Source: Bacteroidota bacterium (lineage in GTDB: Bacteria; Bacteroidota; Bacteroidia; Chitinophagales; Chitinophagaceae). Taken from it: a stretch of DNA of 64,000 bases. Under the pieces are notes generated by a model. The model was not told the DNA's origin and searched no databases. It was given only the letters and a program-made list of their open reading frames with translations. The position numbers and the translations under genes were made by a program. The stretch covers positions 124,001 to 188,000 of the forward strand of contig CANGDH010000001.1 in assembly GCA_947452555.1 (NCBI GenBank), read 5' to 3'. Every line of letters begins with the position of its first letter. Position 1 is the stretch's first letter. Of the stretch, positions 48,381 through 58,581 are shown one piece after another.

Positions 48381-49466
48381 ATGGGAACCTTAACTGAACA
48401 ACAACAAAAAGTAAGCACGTTATTAAAAAAAGCACCATTAATTATTTCTGGTCCTTGTAGTGCAGAAACAGAAGAACAAGTAATGCAAACTGCTATTAGA
48501 TTAGCAGCTACTGGAAAAGTAGATATCATGCGTGCTGGTATCTGGAAACCAAGAACAAGACCGGGAAGTTTCGAAGGTATTGGAACTAAAGGTTTGCCTT
48601 GGATGCAACAAGCTAAAAAAGAAACTGGTTTGCCAATTGCAGTGGAAGTTGCAACTGCAAAACAAGTGGAAGATGCATTGCATTTTGATGTTGATGTATT
48701 ATGGGTGGGAGCTCGTACTACAGTAAATCCTTTTAGTGTGCAAGAAATTGCAGATGCATTAAGAGGGGTTAAAGTTCCTGTTTTAATTAAGAACCCGTTA
48801 AACCCTGATTTAGAATTATGGGTTGGTGGGATGGAACGTATTGCGAAAGCAGGCATTGAAGACTTAGGTTTAATACATAGAGGATTTAGTTCTTATGGGA
48901 ATACAGATTTCCGTAACGCTCCAATGTGGCATTTAGCTATCGAAATGAAGCGACGTTACCCAGGAATTCCAATGATCAATGACCCTTCACATATTTGTGG
49001 ACGTCGTGATATTTTACAAGAAGTAGCTCAACAGGCAATGGACTTAGACTTTGACGGGTTAATCATTGAATCTCATATTGATCCAGACAATGCATGGAGT
49101 GATGCAAAACAACAAATCACGCCAGAAGTATTGAAGGAAATGTTGGAGGCAATCCGTTGGAGAAAAGAAGATAATAATTCAGAAGATTTCCATAGTGCTT
49201 TAGAGAAATTCCGTCAACAAATTAACCAATTAGATGACGAATTATTACAAGTATTGTCTTCACGTATGAAAGTGGCACAAAAAATCGGTGAATACAAAAA
49301 GAACAACGATATCACAATTTTACAAACTAGCCGTTGGAATGAAATTTTAGAAAGAGCCATTTCAAAAGGAGAAAAATTAGGATTGACCGACGAGTTTGTT
49401 ACTAAATATATGGACGCAGTTCATATGGAAAGTATCAATCATCAAAATAAAGTAATGAATAGCTAG
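48381..49466 (+). CDS. Bifunctional DAHP synthase / chorismate mutase type II
   Basis: GPCSAETEEQVMQTA, RAGIWKPRTRPGSFEG, NDPSHICGRRD, C-terminal LEKFRQQINQLDDELLQVLSSRMKVAQKIGEYK. Confidence 0.94.
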   Translation: MGTLTEQQQKVSTLLKKAPLIISGPCSAETEEQVMQTAIRLAATGKVDIMRAGIWKPRTRPGSFEGIGTKGLPWMQQAKKETGLPIAVEVATAKQVEDALHFDVDVLWVGARTTVNPFSVQEIADALRGVKVPVLIKNPLNPDLELWVGGMERIAKAGIEDLGLIHRGFSSYGNTDFRNAPMWHLAIEMKRRYPGIPMINDPSHICGRRDILQEVAQQAMDLDFDGLIIESHIDPDNAWSDAKQQITPEVLKEMLEAIRWRKEDNNSEDFHSALEKFRQQINQLDDELLQVLSSRMKVAQKIGEYKKNNDITILQTSRWNEILERAISKGEKLGLTDEFVTKYMDAVHMESINHQNKVMNS

Positions 49467-49511
49467 GACTTTAAATTTAATGATTTAAGTACTATTTAAA
49501 TTTTGACAGGT

Positions 49512-50534
49512 ATGAAAAATTGGAAAGTAAAATTTTCGAGCGCGACAGTAACATTTGTATTAGATGGCAAATTTGCAGCTATTGATAAAATGGTGGATAA
49601 AGCAAATGCAATTTATATTACAGACGAGAATGTATATGCCTTACATGAGAAAAAATTTAAAGGAAAAAAAACTATAGTGATTCCTTCAGGGGAAGAACAT
49701 AAGCATCAAGCAACTGTTGACTTTATTATTGAAGCGTTATTGAATTTTGGAGCTACACGACAAGCAGTTTTAATTGGCGTTGGTGGTGGAGTGGTAACCG
49801 ACATGGTAGGTTATGTTGCAGGTGTTTACATGCGAGGTGTGGCGGTTGGCTTTGTGCCTACCACCATACTTGCTATGGTGGACGCTTCTATTGGCGGAAA
49901 GAATGGCATAGATGTTGGGATATATAAAAATATGGTTGGATTAATAAGACAACCTGCTTTTATATTACATGACCTAAGTTTTTTACAATCTTTACCAAAA
50001 TACCAATGGGAAAACGGATTTGCTGAAATCATCAAACACGCAGCTATCAAGGATGCAAAAATGATGAAGGAATTGAGTGAAAACGATTTGGCTTTTTATC
50101 AAAAAAACACAAAAGCATTAACTGTGCTTATTGAAAAAAATGTGCAGATTAAAGTCAAAGTGGTACAAAAGGATGAATTCGAAAAAGGCGATAGGAAATT
50201 ATTAAATTTTGGACATACACTGGGGCATGCTATTGAGAATGAACATGCATTATTACATGGTCATGCTATTAGTATAGGAATGGTGTATGCTGCAAAAATC
50301 TCACAAGTATTACAAGGATTTACAGGTACAGGATTATTAGTAGACACTCTTAAGCAATATGGCTTGCCAACGGCAATGCATTTTAATGTGGAAGAAGCGA
50401 TGGTAGTGATGCAAAAAGATAAGAAAAAAGCTACGGCAGGAATGCAGTATGTTTTATTGAATAAGATGGGTAAGGGAGTTATTGAAACCATCCCTATGAA
50501 AACATTACAAAAATTGATAAACTTGTATTCATAA
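49512..50534 (+). CDS. aroB: 3-dehydroquinate synthase
   Basis: VIPSGEEHKH, GVGGGVVTDMVGYVAGVYMRGV, VDASIGGKNGID, NFGHTLGHAIE. Confidence 0.95.
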   Translation: MKNWKVKFSSATVTFVLDGKFAAIDKMVDKANAIYITDENVYALHEKKFKGKKTIVIPSGEEHKHQATVDFIIEALLNFGATRQAVLIGVGGGVVTDMVGYVAGVYMRGVAVGFVPTTILAMVDASIGGKNGIDVGIYKNMVGLIRQPAFILHDLSFLQSLPKYQWENGFAEIIKHAAIKDAKMMKELSENDLAFYQKNTKALTVLIEKNVQIKVKVVQKDEFEKGDRKLLNFGHTLGHAIENEHALLHGHAISIGMVYAAKISQVLQGFTGTGLLVDTLKQYGLPTAMHFNVEEAMVVMQKDKKKATAGMQYVLLNKMGKGVIETIPMKTLQKLINLYS

Positions 50535-50535
50535 T

Positions 50536-51813
50536 ATGAGAGCGATTGTTTATCCAGGAACATTAAAGGGGGAGCAGGTTGCCCCTGCAAGTAAAAGTAG
50601 CATGCAAAGAGCATGTGCTGCTGCTTTATTGCACGTGGGGGATACATTGATTTTAAATCCTGGTCATTCAAATGACGATTTAGCAGCCATTGATGTTATA
50701 CAAAAACTAGGGGCTACTGTTGATCAATCAGCAACTCAAATTAAAGTAAGTTCAAAAGGAGTTCAGCCAATAGGCCCAGAAATGAATTGCGGAGAAAGTG
50801 GTTTAGGAATTAGAATGTTCACGCCCATAGCAGCCTTAAGCAGCAATGCAATTTTGATTAATGGGAATGGTAGTTTGTTAAAAAGGCCAATGCATTTTTT
50901 TGATGAAATATTTCCATTATTAAGTGTGAAAGTGGATTCTCAAAAAGGTTTTTTGCCAATTGCTATTCAAGGTCCTTTAACGCCCGCTACCATTACGGTT
51001 GACGGATCTTTAAGTTCTCAATTTCTAACAGGATTATTAATGGCCTACGCAGCTAGTGATGCACAAAATGCTGTGATACATGTGTTGAACTTGAAAAGTA
51101 AACCCTATATTGATTTAACATTGTCTGTGTTAAATAGTTTTGGTTGGAAGGTGAAACATAATAACTATGAAAGTTTTGAGTTCTTGGCGCATGCGCCATT
51201 AGCAGCTCATATTGAATATTCGGTAGAAGGAGATTGGAGTGGTGCAGCATTTTTATTAGTAGCAGGTGCTATTGCAGGTCCTATTAAAGTAAAGGGTTTG
51301 CAATTAGATTCTACTCAGGCGGACAAAGCAGTAATGCAAGCATTGAAAAATGCAAATGCACCTATTGAAATTCTAGAAGATGGAATTGTAATTGGGGTTA
51401 ATGATACGGGGGCATCTTTAATTGCATTTGAATTTGACGCAACAGATTGTCCTGATTTATTCCCTCCATTAGTAGCGTTAGCTGCAGTATGTAAAGGGAT
51501 ATCAACAATTAAAGGAGTAAGTCGTTTAGCACATAAGGAAAGTGATAGAGGGCTGACATTACAGACAGAGTTTTTCAAACTTGGAATTAGTATTCAATTG
51601 GAAGGAGATTTAATGAAAATACATGGCGGAACACCAATAGAATCAGCTACTGTATTTTCACAACATGATCATAGAATTGCGATGGCTTGTGGAGTTGCTG
51701 CTTTAAAGTCTAATGGTCCTGTAGTAATTACGGAAGCAGAAGCAATCAATAAGTCATACACTGATTTTTTTGATCATTTAGCTCAATTAGGTGCAAAAGT
51801 TGAAATCGATTAA
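50536..51813 (+). CDS. aroA: 3-phosphoshikimate 1-carboxyvinyltransferase
   Basis: PASKSSMQRACAAALL, GESGLGIRMFTPIAAL, SSQFLTGLLMA, HKESDRG, DHRIAMACGVA. Confidence 0.94.
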   Translation: MRAIVYPGTLKGEQVAPASKSSMQRACAAALLHVGDTLILNPGHSNDDLAAIDVIQKLGATVDQSATQIKVSSKGVQPIGPEMNCGESGLGIRMFTPIAALSSNAILINGNGSLLKRPMHFFDEIFPLLSVKVDSQKGFLPIAIQGPLTPATITVDGSLSSQFLTGLLMAYAASDAQNAVIHVLNLKSKPYIDLTLSVLNSFGWKVKHNNYESFEFLAHAPLAAHIEYSVEGDWSGAAFLLVAGAIAGPIKVKGLQLDSTQADKAVMQALKNANAPIEILEDGIVIGVNDTGASLIAFEFDATDCPDLFPPLVALAAVCKGISTIKGVSRLAHKESDRGLTLQTEFFKLGISIQLEGDLMKIHGGTPIESATVFSQHDHRIAMACGVAALKSNGPVVITEAEAINKSYTDFFDHLAQLGAKVEID

Positions 51814-51843
51814 TTTTCTTAACTTGTAATATAGAAATAAGAC

Positions 51844-52842
51844 ATGAATAATTTTGGAACCCTATTTAAAGTACAAATTTTTGGTGAGTCACATGGTGCT
51901 TGCGTTGGTATTGTTATTGATGGTTGTCCTGCTGGATTGCCATTAGTACAAGCAGACTTTGTTAATGATATGGAGCGCAGAAAAGGAGGTAAACAAAAAG
52001 GGACTACTCCAAGACAGGAGGACGATATGCCAATATTTAAGTCTGGTTTATTTAATGATACTACTACAGGAGCCCCTATAACAATGTTATTTGAAAATAA
52101 TAATACGCGTAGTGGTGATTATGAGAAACAAAGAGCTGTTCCAAGGCCAGGACATTCTGACTTTACAGCACACCATAAATTTGGTAGTTTTGAGGATTAT
52201 AGAGGTGGTGGACATTTTAGTGGAAGGTTAACTGCCGCATTAGTTGGAGCAGGTGTTATTGCTAAAAAATTATTGAATGACATACAAGTTGAATCACATA
52301 TTGTAAGTATTGGAGGAGAAACGGATGTAGAAAAAGGGTTGCAAAAGGCAATTGATCAAAAAGATAGTGTAGGTGGAATAGTGGAGTGCGTTGTAAAAGG
52401 ATTGCCAATTGGATTGGGAGAACATTTTTTTGACTCGGTAGAATCATTAATTAGTCATGCAGTTTTCGCAATACCTGCAATTAGAGGCATTGAATTTGGC
52501 ACAGGCTTTGCTGCAGCAAATATGTTTGGGGTAGACCATAATGACCCTATTTTAGACGCAACAGGGAAAACGAAAACAAACCATGCGGGTGGCGTAGTTG
52601 GAGGGTATACCAATGGGAATGATTTGGTTTTCAGAATTGCCGTTAAGCCAACTTCTTCTACTCCTAAGCATCAAACTACATGGAATTGGGAAACCAATGA
52701 ACAAGAGAATTTCTCAGTAAAAGGAAGGCACGATTTATGCATAGCATTAAGAGTGCCAGTTGTTTTAGAAGCAGTAACTGCAATTGTTTTAGCAGACCTA
52801 ATGTTATTAGAACAGCATATTCCAAGAATTATAAAAAAGTAA
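51844..52842 (+). CDS. aroC: Chorismate synthase
   Basis: FGESHGACVGIVIDGCPAG, RPGHSDFTAHHKFG, DYRGGGHFSGRLTAALVGAG, KTKTNHAGGVVGG. Confidence 0.96.
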   Translation: MNNFGTLFKVQIFGESHGACVGIVIDGCPAGLPLVQADFVNDMERRKGGKQKGTTPRQEDDMPIFKSGLFNDTTTGAPITMLFENNNTRSGDYEKQRAVPRPGHSDFTAHHKFGSFEDYRGGGHFSGRLTAALVGAGVIAKKLLNDIQVESHIVSIGGETDVEKGLQKAIDQKDSVGGIVECVVKGLPIGLGEHFFDSVESLISHAVFAIPAIRGIEFGTGFAAANMFGVDHNDPILDATGKTKTNHAGGVVGGYTNGNDLVFRIAVKPTSSTPKHQTTWNWETNEQENFSVKGRHDLCIALRVPVVLEAVTAIVLADLMLLEQHIPRIIKK

Positions 52843-52853
52843 AGAATTAAGAA

Positions 52854-53162
52854 ATGGAAAGTGAATACATATATCATGTAACTACTAAAAAAGAGTGGGA
52901 ACAAGGAAAATTAAATAATGAGTACAAGCCGGCTGGATATGATCAAGAAGGTTTTATTCATTGTTCAATTGAAAAGCAGGTGACTGGAGTCTTAGATCGA
53001 TTTTACAAAGGCCAAACAGGGTTGGTTAAATTGAAAATAGAAAAAGCAAAAGTACAAAGACCAGTATTATTTGAATTAGCGGCCGACTTGGATGAATTAT
53101 TTCCGCATATATACGGCCCATTGAATATTGACAGTATTGTGGATGTGACAGATATTAACTAA
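52854..53162 (+). CDS. DUF952-like protein
   Basis: YIYHVTTKKEWEQGKLNNEYKPAGYDQEGFIHCSIEKQV. Confidence 0.8.
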   Translation: MESEYIYHVTTKKEWEQGKLNNEYKPAGYDQEGFIHCSIEKQVTGVLDRFYKGQTGLVKLKIEKAKVQRPVLFELAADLDELFPHIYGPLNIDSIVDVTDIN

Positions 53163-53170
53163 TTGCATTT

Positions 53171-53656
53171 ATGAATTATAAAAGCATTTTATTTATTTTA
53201 TTATTGTCGCCATTGTGTTCAGTGGCTCAAAATGTTTATTCTAATACCTTTACCACAATTAATTTTTTAGATAGCAATGCAATTGTCAAGTATCAAAAAA
53301 AGATGGATACCTCTAAAATTACAATTGAGATAAATCGTGTTACTGGAATTGCTAGTTTTTATAGTGCTTATTTAAATGGCACACTTACTTCAACGGGAGA
53401 ACGTTACAGAAATAAAAAATATACTGCAGCCTGTAATTTATTTAAGTTAAATACGTTGGTTAGAGTAACTAACATGCAAAACGGAAGTACCATACTTGTC
53501 CGTATCAACGACCGTATGCATCCAAATATGTTGAAGAAAGGAAGAGTCATAGATTTAAGTCAATCTGCTGCAAAGAAATTATTTTTCAAATCAAGTGGCG
53601 TTGTAGAAGTTGTTGTAGAAGCTATAGGTTTTAGTGAAATTAATCCTGAAAATTAG
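53171..53656 (+). CDS. RlpA-like (double-psi beta-barrel) secreted protein
   Basis: GIASFYSAYLNGTLTSTGERYRNKKYTAACNLFKLNTLVRVTN...VRINDRMHP..RVIDLSQSAAKKL. Confidence 0.88.
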   Translation: MNYKSILFILLLSPLCSVAQNVYSNTFTTINFLDSNAIVKYQKKMDTSKITIEINRVTGIASFYSAYLNGTLTSTGERYRNKKYTAACNLFKLNTLVRVTNMQNGSTILVRINDRMHPNMLKKGRVIDLSQSAAKKLFFKSSGVVEVVVEAIGFSEINPEN

Positions 53657-53709
53657 TCATATTAGTTTTTTTTAATCTTAGTTTTGTATTGAATCAACAA
53701 AATTAATTT

Positions 53710-54999
53710 ATGAAAAAAATAGTTTTATCAATTACGATGATTGCATTAGCAACATTCGTTATAGCACAAGATGCTTCACTTATAAAGAAGCCAGCTATTG
53801 CATTTAAAATCTCGGTTTTAGATTTCAAAAAAACAAATCAAACAGAAGGATTAACTAAAACAGCACCAAGTCTTGGGTTGCAATATTTTCAAGGAATTAC
53901 GAATCATTTTGATTTTATGTCAAATTTAGATTTTGCTTCTTTAAAATACCCTTACTATACTTCTTTAAATGTACCAAAATCGACGGAAAATAAATTATAT
54001 TCTGCGTTTGACATTAATTTAAATTATAAATTCTTAACAGATGAACATAGCGTAGTTCCTTATATAACTGCAGGTATTGGTGTTTCTAGTGACAATTTTA
54101 ATTTATATCATTCATACGCTCCAGTTGGAGGTGGGTTGCAATTTAAGGCAAACAATGGTTCTTTCTTTAATTTAATAGCTACCTATAGAGCAGAAGTTTC
54201 TGAATTAACTAAGACGCATTTTAATTATGGCATTAGTTATTCAATTCCTTTAAAAGGCAAAGAAAAAAAAGCAATTATGTTACCTCCAGTTACTGTTCAA
54301 GCTGACGGCGATAATGATGGTGTAATTGATAGTGAGGATTTATGCCCAAATCAATCAGGTACTGTAAAATATCGTGGATGTCCTATTCCAGATACAGACA
54401 ATGATGGTGTAAATGACGACAATGATAAATGTCCAAATGTTAGTGGTACAATTAAATATAATGGATGTCCTATTCCTGATGCTGACAAAGATGGCATAAA
54501 TGATGAACAAGATAAATGTCCTACTGTTGCTGGTTTAAGTCGTTATAATGGATGTCCAATACCTGATACAGACCATGATGGCATAAACGACGAAGAAGAT
54601 AAATGTCCCGCAGTAGCAGGTATTGCCGCTAATGGGGGATGTGCTGACGTTCAACCAATTTTAAACCAAGCTGCTGCTGATTTGAAATTTGAAACCGGAA
54701 GAACTTATTTATCAAAAAAAGTATTAGCTGGTTTAGATGTGGTAATTGCCATTTTAAATGAAAATTCTAATGTAGTTATCGATATTAGTGGTCATACTGA
54801 CAATACAGGTGCTGAAAGAATTAATAAAAAGTTATCACATCAAAGAGCAGGAGTAGTTTATGATTATTTAGTTAAAAAAGGAATCGATAAAAAGCGTTTA
54901 ACTAAGGAGGGATTTGCAGCAACTAGACCAATTGCTGAAAATACAACAAAATCGGGTAGAGCTAAAAATAGAAGAGTGGACATGACAGCTAAATATTAA
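53710..54999 (+). CDS. OmpA-family outer membrane protein with thrombospondin type 3-like repeats
   Basis: Signal peptide, N-terminal barrel, four DxDxDGxxDxxDxCP repeats, C-terminal DISGHTDNTGAERINKKLSHQRAGVVYDYL. Confidence 0.93.
   Translation: MKKIVLSITMIALATFVIAQDASLIKKPAIAFKISVLDFKKTNQTEGLTKTAPSLGLQYFQGITNHFDFMSNLDFASLKYPYYTSLNVPKSTENKLYSAFDINLNYKFLTDEHSVVPYITAGIGVSSDNFNLYHSYAPVGGGLQFKANNGSFFNLIATYRAEVSELTKTHFNYGISYSIPLKGKEKKAIMLPPVTVQADGDNDGVIDSEDLCPNQSGTVKYRGCPIPDTDNDGVNDDNDKCPNVSGTIKYNGCPIPDADKDGINDEQDKCPTVAGLSRYNGCPIPDTDHDGINDEEDKCPAVAGIAANGGCADVQPILNQAAADLKFETGRTYLSKKVLAGLDVVIAILNENSNVVIDISGHTDNTGAERINKKLSHQRAGVVYDYLVKKGIDKKRLTKEGFAATRPIAENTTKSGRAKNRRVDMTAKY
54304..54648 (+). repeat. 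Four intragenic TSP3-like calcium-binding repeats (~87 bp each)
   Basis: DGDNDGVIDSEDLCP / DTDNDGVNDDNDKCP / DADKDGINDEQDKCP / DTDHDGINDEEDKCP. Confidence 0.85.
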
Positions 55000-55019
55000 T
55001 AAGCTATTGAAGTAATATT

Positions 55020-55047
55020 AAAAGAGCCTCCAATTGGAGGCTCTTTT
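55020..55047 (+). terminator. Intrinsic terminator after ompA-like gene
   Basis: aaagagcctcc / ggaggctcttt stem, loop aatt, T-run. Confidence 0.9.
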
Positions 55048-55092
55048 TTTGAGTAGGTAGTTGTGAAAATATAATTATCACAATATTTTATG

Positions 55093-56106
55093 CTAAATAA
55101 CATTTACTTCTCTTTCCAATACTACTTCAAATTTCTGAAAAACAGATTGTATTATTTCTGCAGAAAAATCCAATATTTCTTGACCAGTTCCATTTCCATA
55201 GTTTACAATAACTAAGGCCTGCTTCTCATAACAGCCAATATTGCCTTTTTTAACACCTTTCCATCCACTATGTTCTATTAACCATCCGGCAGCTAATTTA
55301 TATTCTGTATCAGATATGGGAAAAGCCATAATGTTTTCATACTTATTTTTCAATAGCTCAAATTGGTTTATACTTACTGTAGGGTTTTTAAAGAAACTTC
55401 CTGCATTCCCTAGCATTTTGGGATCTGGTAATTTTTGGGTTCTAATAAAAACGATAGCATTTGATACGTCTTCTAAACTTGGATTTTGAATTTTTTTTTG
55501 ATGTAGCACTTCTCTAATCGCACCATAGTCGGTTCTTAGTTTAGGTTGTTTTTGTAAACAAAAATCAACCTTGGTAATTATAAACCTATTTTTTTCTCTT
55601 TTAAATAAGCTATTTCTGTAACCAAAATCACTATCTAATTTATTTAAGCTTACCCATTTATTAGCAATTGTGTCATAAGCTGTTATTGTTTCAATAGTTT
55701 CTTTGACTTCGACGCCATAAGCGCCTATGTTTTGAATTGGAGCTGCGCCAACTGTACCTGGAATCAAACTCAAGTTTTCAACACCTCCCCAACCTTTATG
55801 AACGCAGTAGCTAACAAAGTGGTGCCAATTTTCTCCCGCACCTACTGACAAATAAACTTCCGATGCGGTTTCGTTTGTTTTTTGAATACCCTTTATCTCC
55901 ATTTTTAATACCAAAGCTTCAACCTGTTTTGTAAATAACATATTAGTTCCACTTCCCAATACTAAAAATGGTTTATCATTTTTCTTACACCAGTCGATTG
56001 CTAGTTCTATTTCATGACTTGACTTTATCGTTGTAAAATAAGTTGCATTTACATCACAGCCAAAACTATGAAATGGTTTTAGTGAAATATTTTTAGTAGG
56101 TGTCAT
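55093..56106 (-). CDS. murB: UDP-N-acetylmuramate dehydrogenase
   Basis: FLVLGSGTNMLFTK, SLIPGTVGAAPIQNIGAYGVEVKE, GYRNSLFK. Confidence 0.94.
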   Translation of the reverse strand: MTPTKNISLKPFHSFGCDVNATYFTTIKSSHEIELAIDWCKKNDKPFLVLGSGTNMLFTKQVEALVLKMEIKGIQKTNETASEVYLSVGAGENWHHFVSYCVHKGWGGVENLSLIPGTVGAAPIQNIGAYGVEVKETIETITAYDTIANKWVSLNKLDSDFGYRNSLFKREKNRFIITKVDFCLQKQPKLRTDYGAIREVLHQKKIQNPSLEDVSNAIVFIRTQKLPDPKMLGNAGSFFKNPTVSINQFELLKNKYENIMAFPISDTEYKLAAGWLIEHSGWKGVKKGNIGCYEKQALVIVNYGNGTGQEILDFSAEIIQSVFQKFEVVLEREVNVI

Positions 56107-56125
56107 AATGTATTAAGATGTCAAA

Positions 56126-58561
56126 TTAATTGGGGTCAATGTCAACAACTATTTGAACAGTTTTATATCTTGGGTGTACTTGAATTAATTGAACAAAATG
56201 GAGTAATTGTTTTTTAGCAATTTGTAATTGATCTCTTTTGCTAGAAATTTTTACACAAAGTTCCCAAATATATTTATTTCGTATTCGGTTTATGAGTGGT
56301 TGAGCTGGTCCTAACACTGTCTTTTGAATAGAGGGGTCTAGTGATTTTAAAAAATGATTTGCGGCTTCTTCTGCAATATGATTATCCTTGTGTTTAAATA
56401 AAATACTCATTAGTCTGCTAAATGGGGGGTAAGCAAAATGCTTTCTATTTTGAATCTCAAATTCATAAAATTTCAAGTAGTCGTGTTGTTGGACCATTTG
56501 AATAATAGGATGTTGAATTTGGCTTACTTGTATCATCACTTTACCTTGGTCATTTTTTCGTCCTGCACGACCACTAACTTGCTCCATCATTTGAAAAGCT
56601 CTTTCATTTACGCGGTATTGATTAAAATTTAATAAACTATCTGCGTCTACAATGCCTACTAAATCTACATGTTCGAAATCTAGTCCTTTAACAACCATTT
56701 GAGTGCCTACTAATACGTCAATTTGTCTTTGTTCAAATTTCTGTATGAGTTGGTCATGTTCATTTTTCCCTTTCACATTATCTAAGTCCATTCTTGCTAC
56801 TATAATATGAGGCAGAGCTTTATTCAGTTTTTCTTCAATCTGCTCTGTACCAAAGCTTTTTTGTTTAAAGTCTTGCTTTCCACATGCTTCGCAGGTTGTT
56901 ACAATAGGGTAAACTGCGCCACAGTAATGACAGGAAAGCATATTTTTAGCCTTATGATATGTAAGTGTAACGTCACAATGACGACAATGAGGAATCCACC
57001 CACAGGTTTGACAAATCATATAAGGAGCATAACCTCTTCTATTTTGAAATAGGATTACTTGTTTTTTATTTTCAATTGTTTTTTGAATAGCAGCTAATAA
57101 GGGGGGTGTTAGGATGGCAGCGCTATCGATTTGTTTTTTGGTATCTATTAATTCAATTGTTGGTAATGCTGCATTGCTAAATCTTTCAGTTAAATGGGTA
57201 TATCCATATTTTTGCTGCATTGCATTATAGAATGACTCTACACTTGGTGTTGCAGAACCTAATACGCATTTTGCTTTTATGATATTAGCATAATAAATTG
57301 CAGTATCTCTTGCTTGATAACGTGGTGCAGGGTCCTGTTGTTTGTAGGAGGCGTCATGCTCCTCGTCAATTATTATTAATGATAAATTTTTATAAGGAAG
57401 GAAAAGTGCAGATCTTGCGCCCAATACAATTTTAATTTCTCCAGATTTAACTTTATTCCATATTTCAACTCTTTCGTTAGGATTGAATTTTGAATGATAA
57501 ATAGCGATACTGTCGCCAAAGTACATTTTTAAACGACGAATCATTTGGGCTGTTAATGCAATTTCTGGTAACATGTATAAAGCCTGTTTCCTTTTTTGCA
57601 TCATGGCTTCAATTAGTGCAACATATATCTGAGTTTTACCACTTCCTGTTATACCATGTAATAAACTTACTTGAAACGTTTCTAATTGTGTTTGTATAGA
57701 ATCAAATGCAATTTTTTGAGGATCGCTTAATTGATGTAATAAGGCATTGCCCTCTTCTTTGATACTTGCAAGGCGATCCACTTTTATTTTTTCTGCTATA
57801 AGAATACCTTTGTCTATCAATGCTTTTAATTGTCCGTGACTAGCATCTGCCTTTTCTAAAAGCATTTTTTGCTTTACAATGCCTTCTGTTTTTTGAAAAT
57901 GTAAAAAAGCAATCAATAAACCTAATTGTTTAGGAGCTCTCGACCATTCATTTAATAGTTTTTCTAATTTTTCTTCCGCTTTGTAATCTGAATGCAGCTT
58001 TATAATAATTTCTTCCTTGAAAGTGTATTTGTCTTTCATGGTTTCTTGTACAAAGCAAATCCCTTTTTGAATTAGTTTATTAATTACTGGGTAAACGGAT
58101 TTTCTATCTAACAATTTTTGAACTTCAACAATTGTTAATTCTTTTTTTATCTCTAAAGCTTCAGCAATAATATATTCAGCGTCTGACAATGGATGATTAT
58201 CTCGAACATACTCTTCATTTATAATAAATATACTTTCACTTGATATTTTCAGATGGCTAGGGATAGCTGCTTGCATTACTTCTCCTTCAGTGCACATATA
58301 ATAATTAGCCATCCACTCCCAAAGTTCCATTTGATGTGGATATACTATTGGGGCGTCGTCTAGTATAGCTAAGATCGGTTTTGGCTTAAAACCTAAAGGT
58401 GCTATTTCTGTGAGTGTTTTTACAATTCCAGCATATCTTTTACTAGCCCCCAGCATAACTTCAACACGCATACCAATCATAATTTCCGAATGCATTGATT
58501 CGGGAATCATCCAAGTGTAATTTTTTGGAAGTGCTAGTGGTATGATAATTTCGGCGTACAT
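56126..58561 (-). CDS. priA: Primosomal protein N' (replication restart helicase)
   Basis: LLHGITGSGKTQIYV, IDEEHDASYKQQ, zinc-binding CQTCGWIPHCRHCDVTLTYHKAKNMLSCHYCG. Confidence 0.95.
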   Translation of the reverse strand: MYAEIIIPLALPKNYTWMIPESMHSEIMIGMRVEVMLGASKRYAGIVKTLTEIAPLGFKPKPILAILDDAPIVYPHQMELWEWMANYYMCTEGEVMQAAIPSHLKISSESIFIINEEYVRDNHPLSDAEYIIAEALEIKKELTIVEVQKLLDRKSVYPVINKLIQKGICFVQETMKDKYTFKEEIIIKLHSDYKAEEKLEKLLNEWSRAPKQLGLLIAFLHFQKTEGIVKQKMLLEKADASHGQLKALIDKGILIAEKIKVDRLASIKEEGNALLHQLSDPQKIAFDSIQTQLETFQVSLLHGITGSGKTQIYVALIEAMMQKRKQALYMLPEIALTAQMIRRLKMYFGDSIAIYHSKFNPNERVEIWNKVKSGEIKIVLGARSALFLPYKNLSLIIIDEEHDASYKQQDPAPRYQARDTAIYYANIIKAKCVLGSATPSVESFYNAMQQKYGYTHLTERFSNAALPTIELIDTKKQIDSAAILTPPLLAAIQKTIENKKQVILFQNRRGYAPYMICQTCGWIPHCRHCDVTLTYHKAKNMLSCHYCGAVYPIVTTCEACGKQDFKQKSFGTEQIEEKLNKALPHIIVARMDLDNVKGKNEHDQLIQKFEQRQIDVLVGTQMVVKGLDFEHVDLVGIVDADSLLNFNQYRVNERAFQMMEQVSGRAGRKNDQGKVMIQVSQIQHPIIQMVQQHDYLKFYEFEIQNRKHFAYPPFSRLMSILFKHKDNHIAEEAANHFLKSLDPSIQKTVLGPAQPLINRIRNKYIWELCVKISSKRDQLQIAKKQLLHFVQLIQVHPRYKTVQIVVDIDPN

Positions 58562-58581
58562 GAATTGTTTACAAAAATACA

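Noticed and set aside
48374-48856. 160-aa minus-strand ORF opposite the DAHP synthase gene
   Set aside because: Shadow ORF; the sense frame contains all catalytic motifs.
54304-54648. Repeat block considered as a CRISPR-like or mobile repeat
   Set aside because: It is in-frame protein repeat (TSP3-like DxDxDG) inside an OmpA-family gene.
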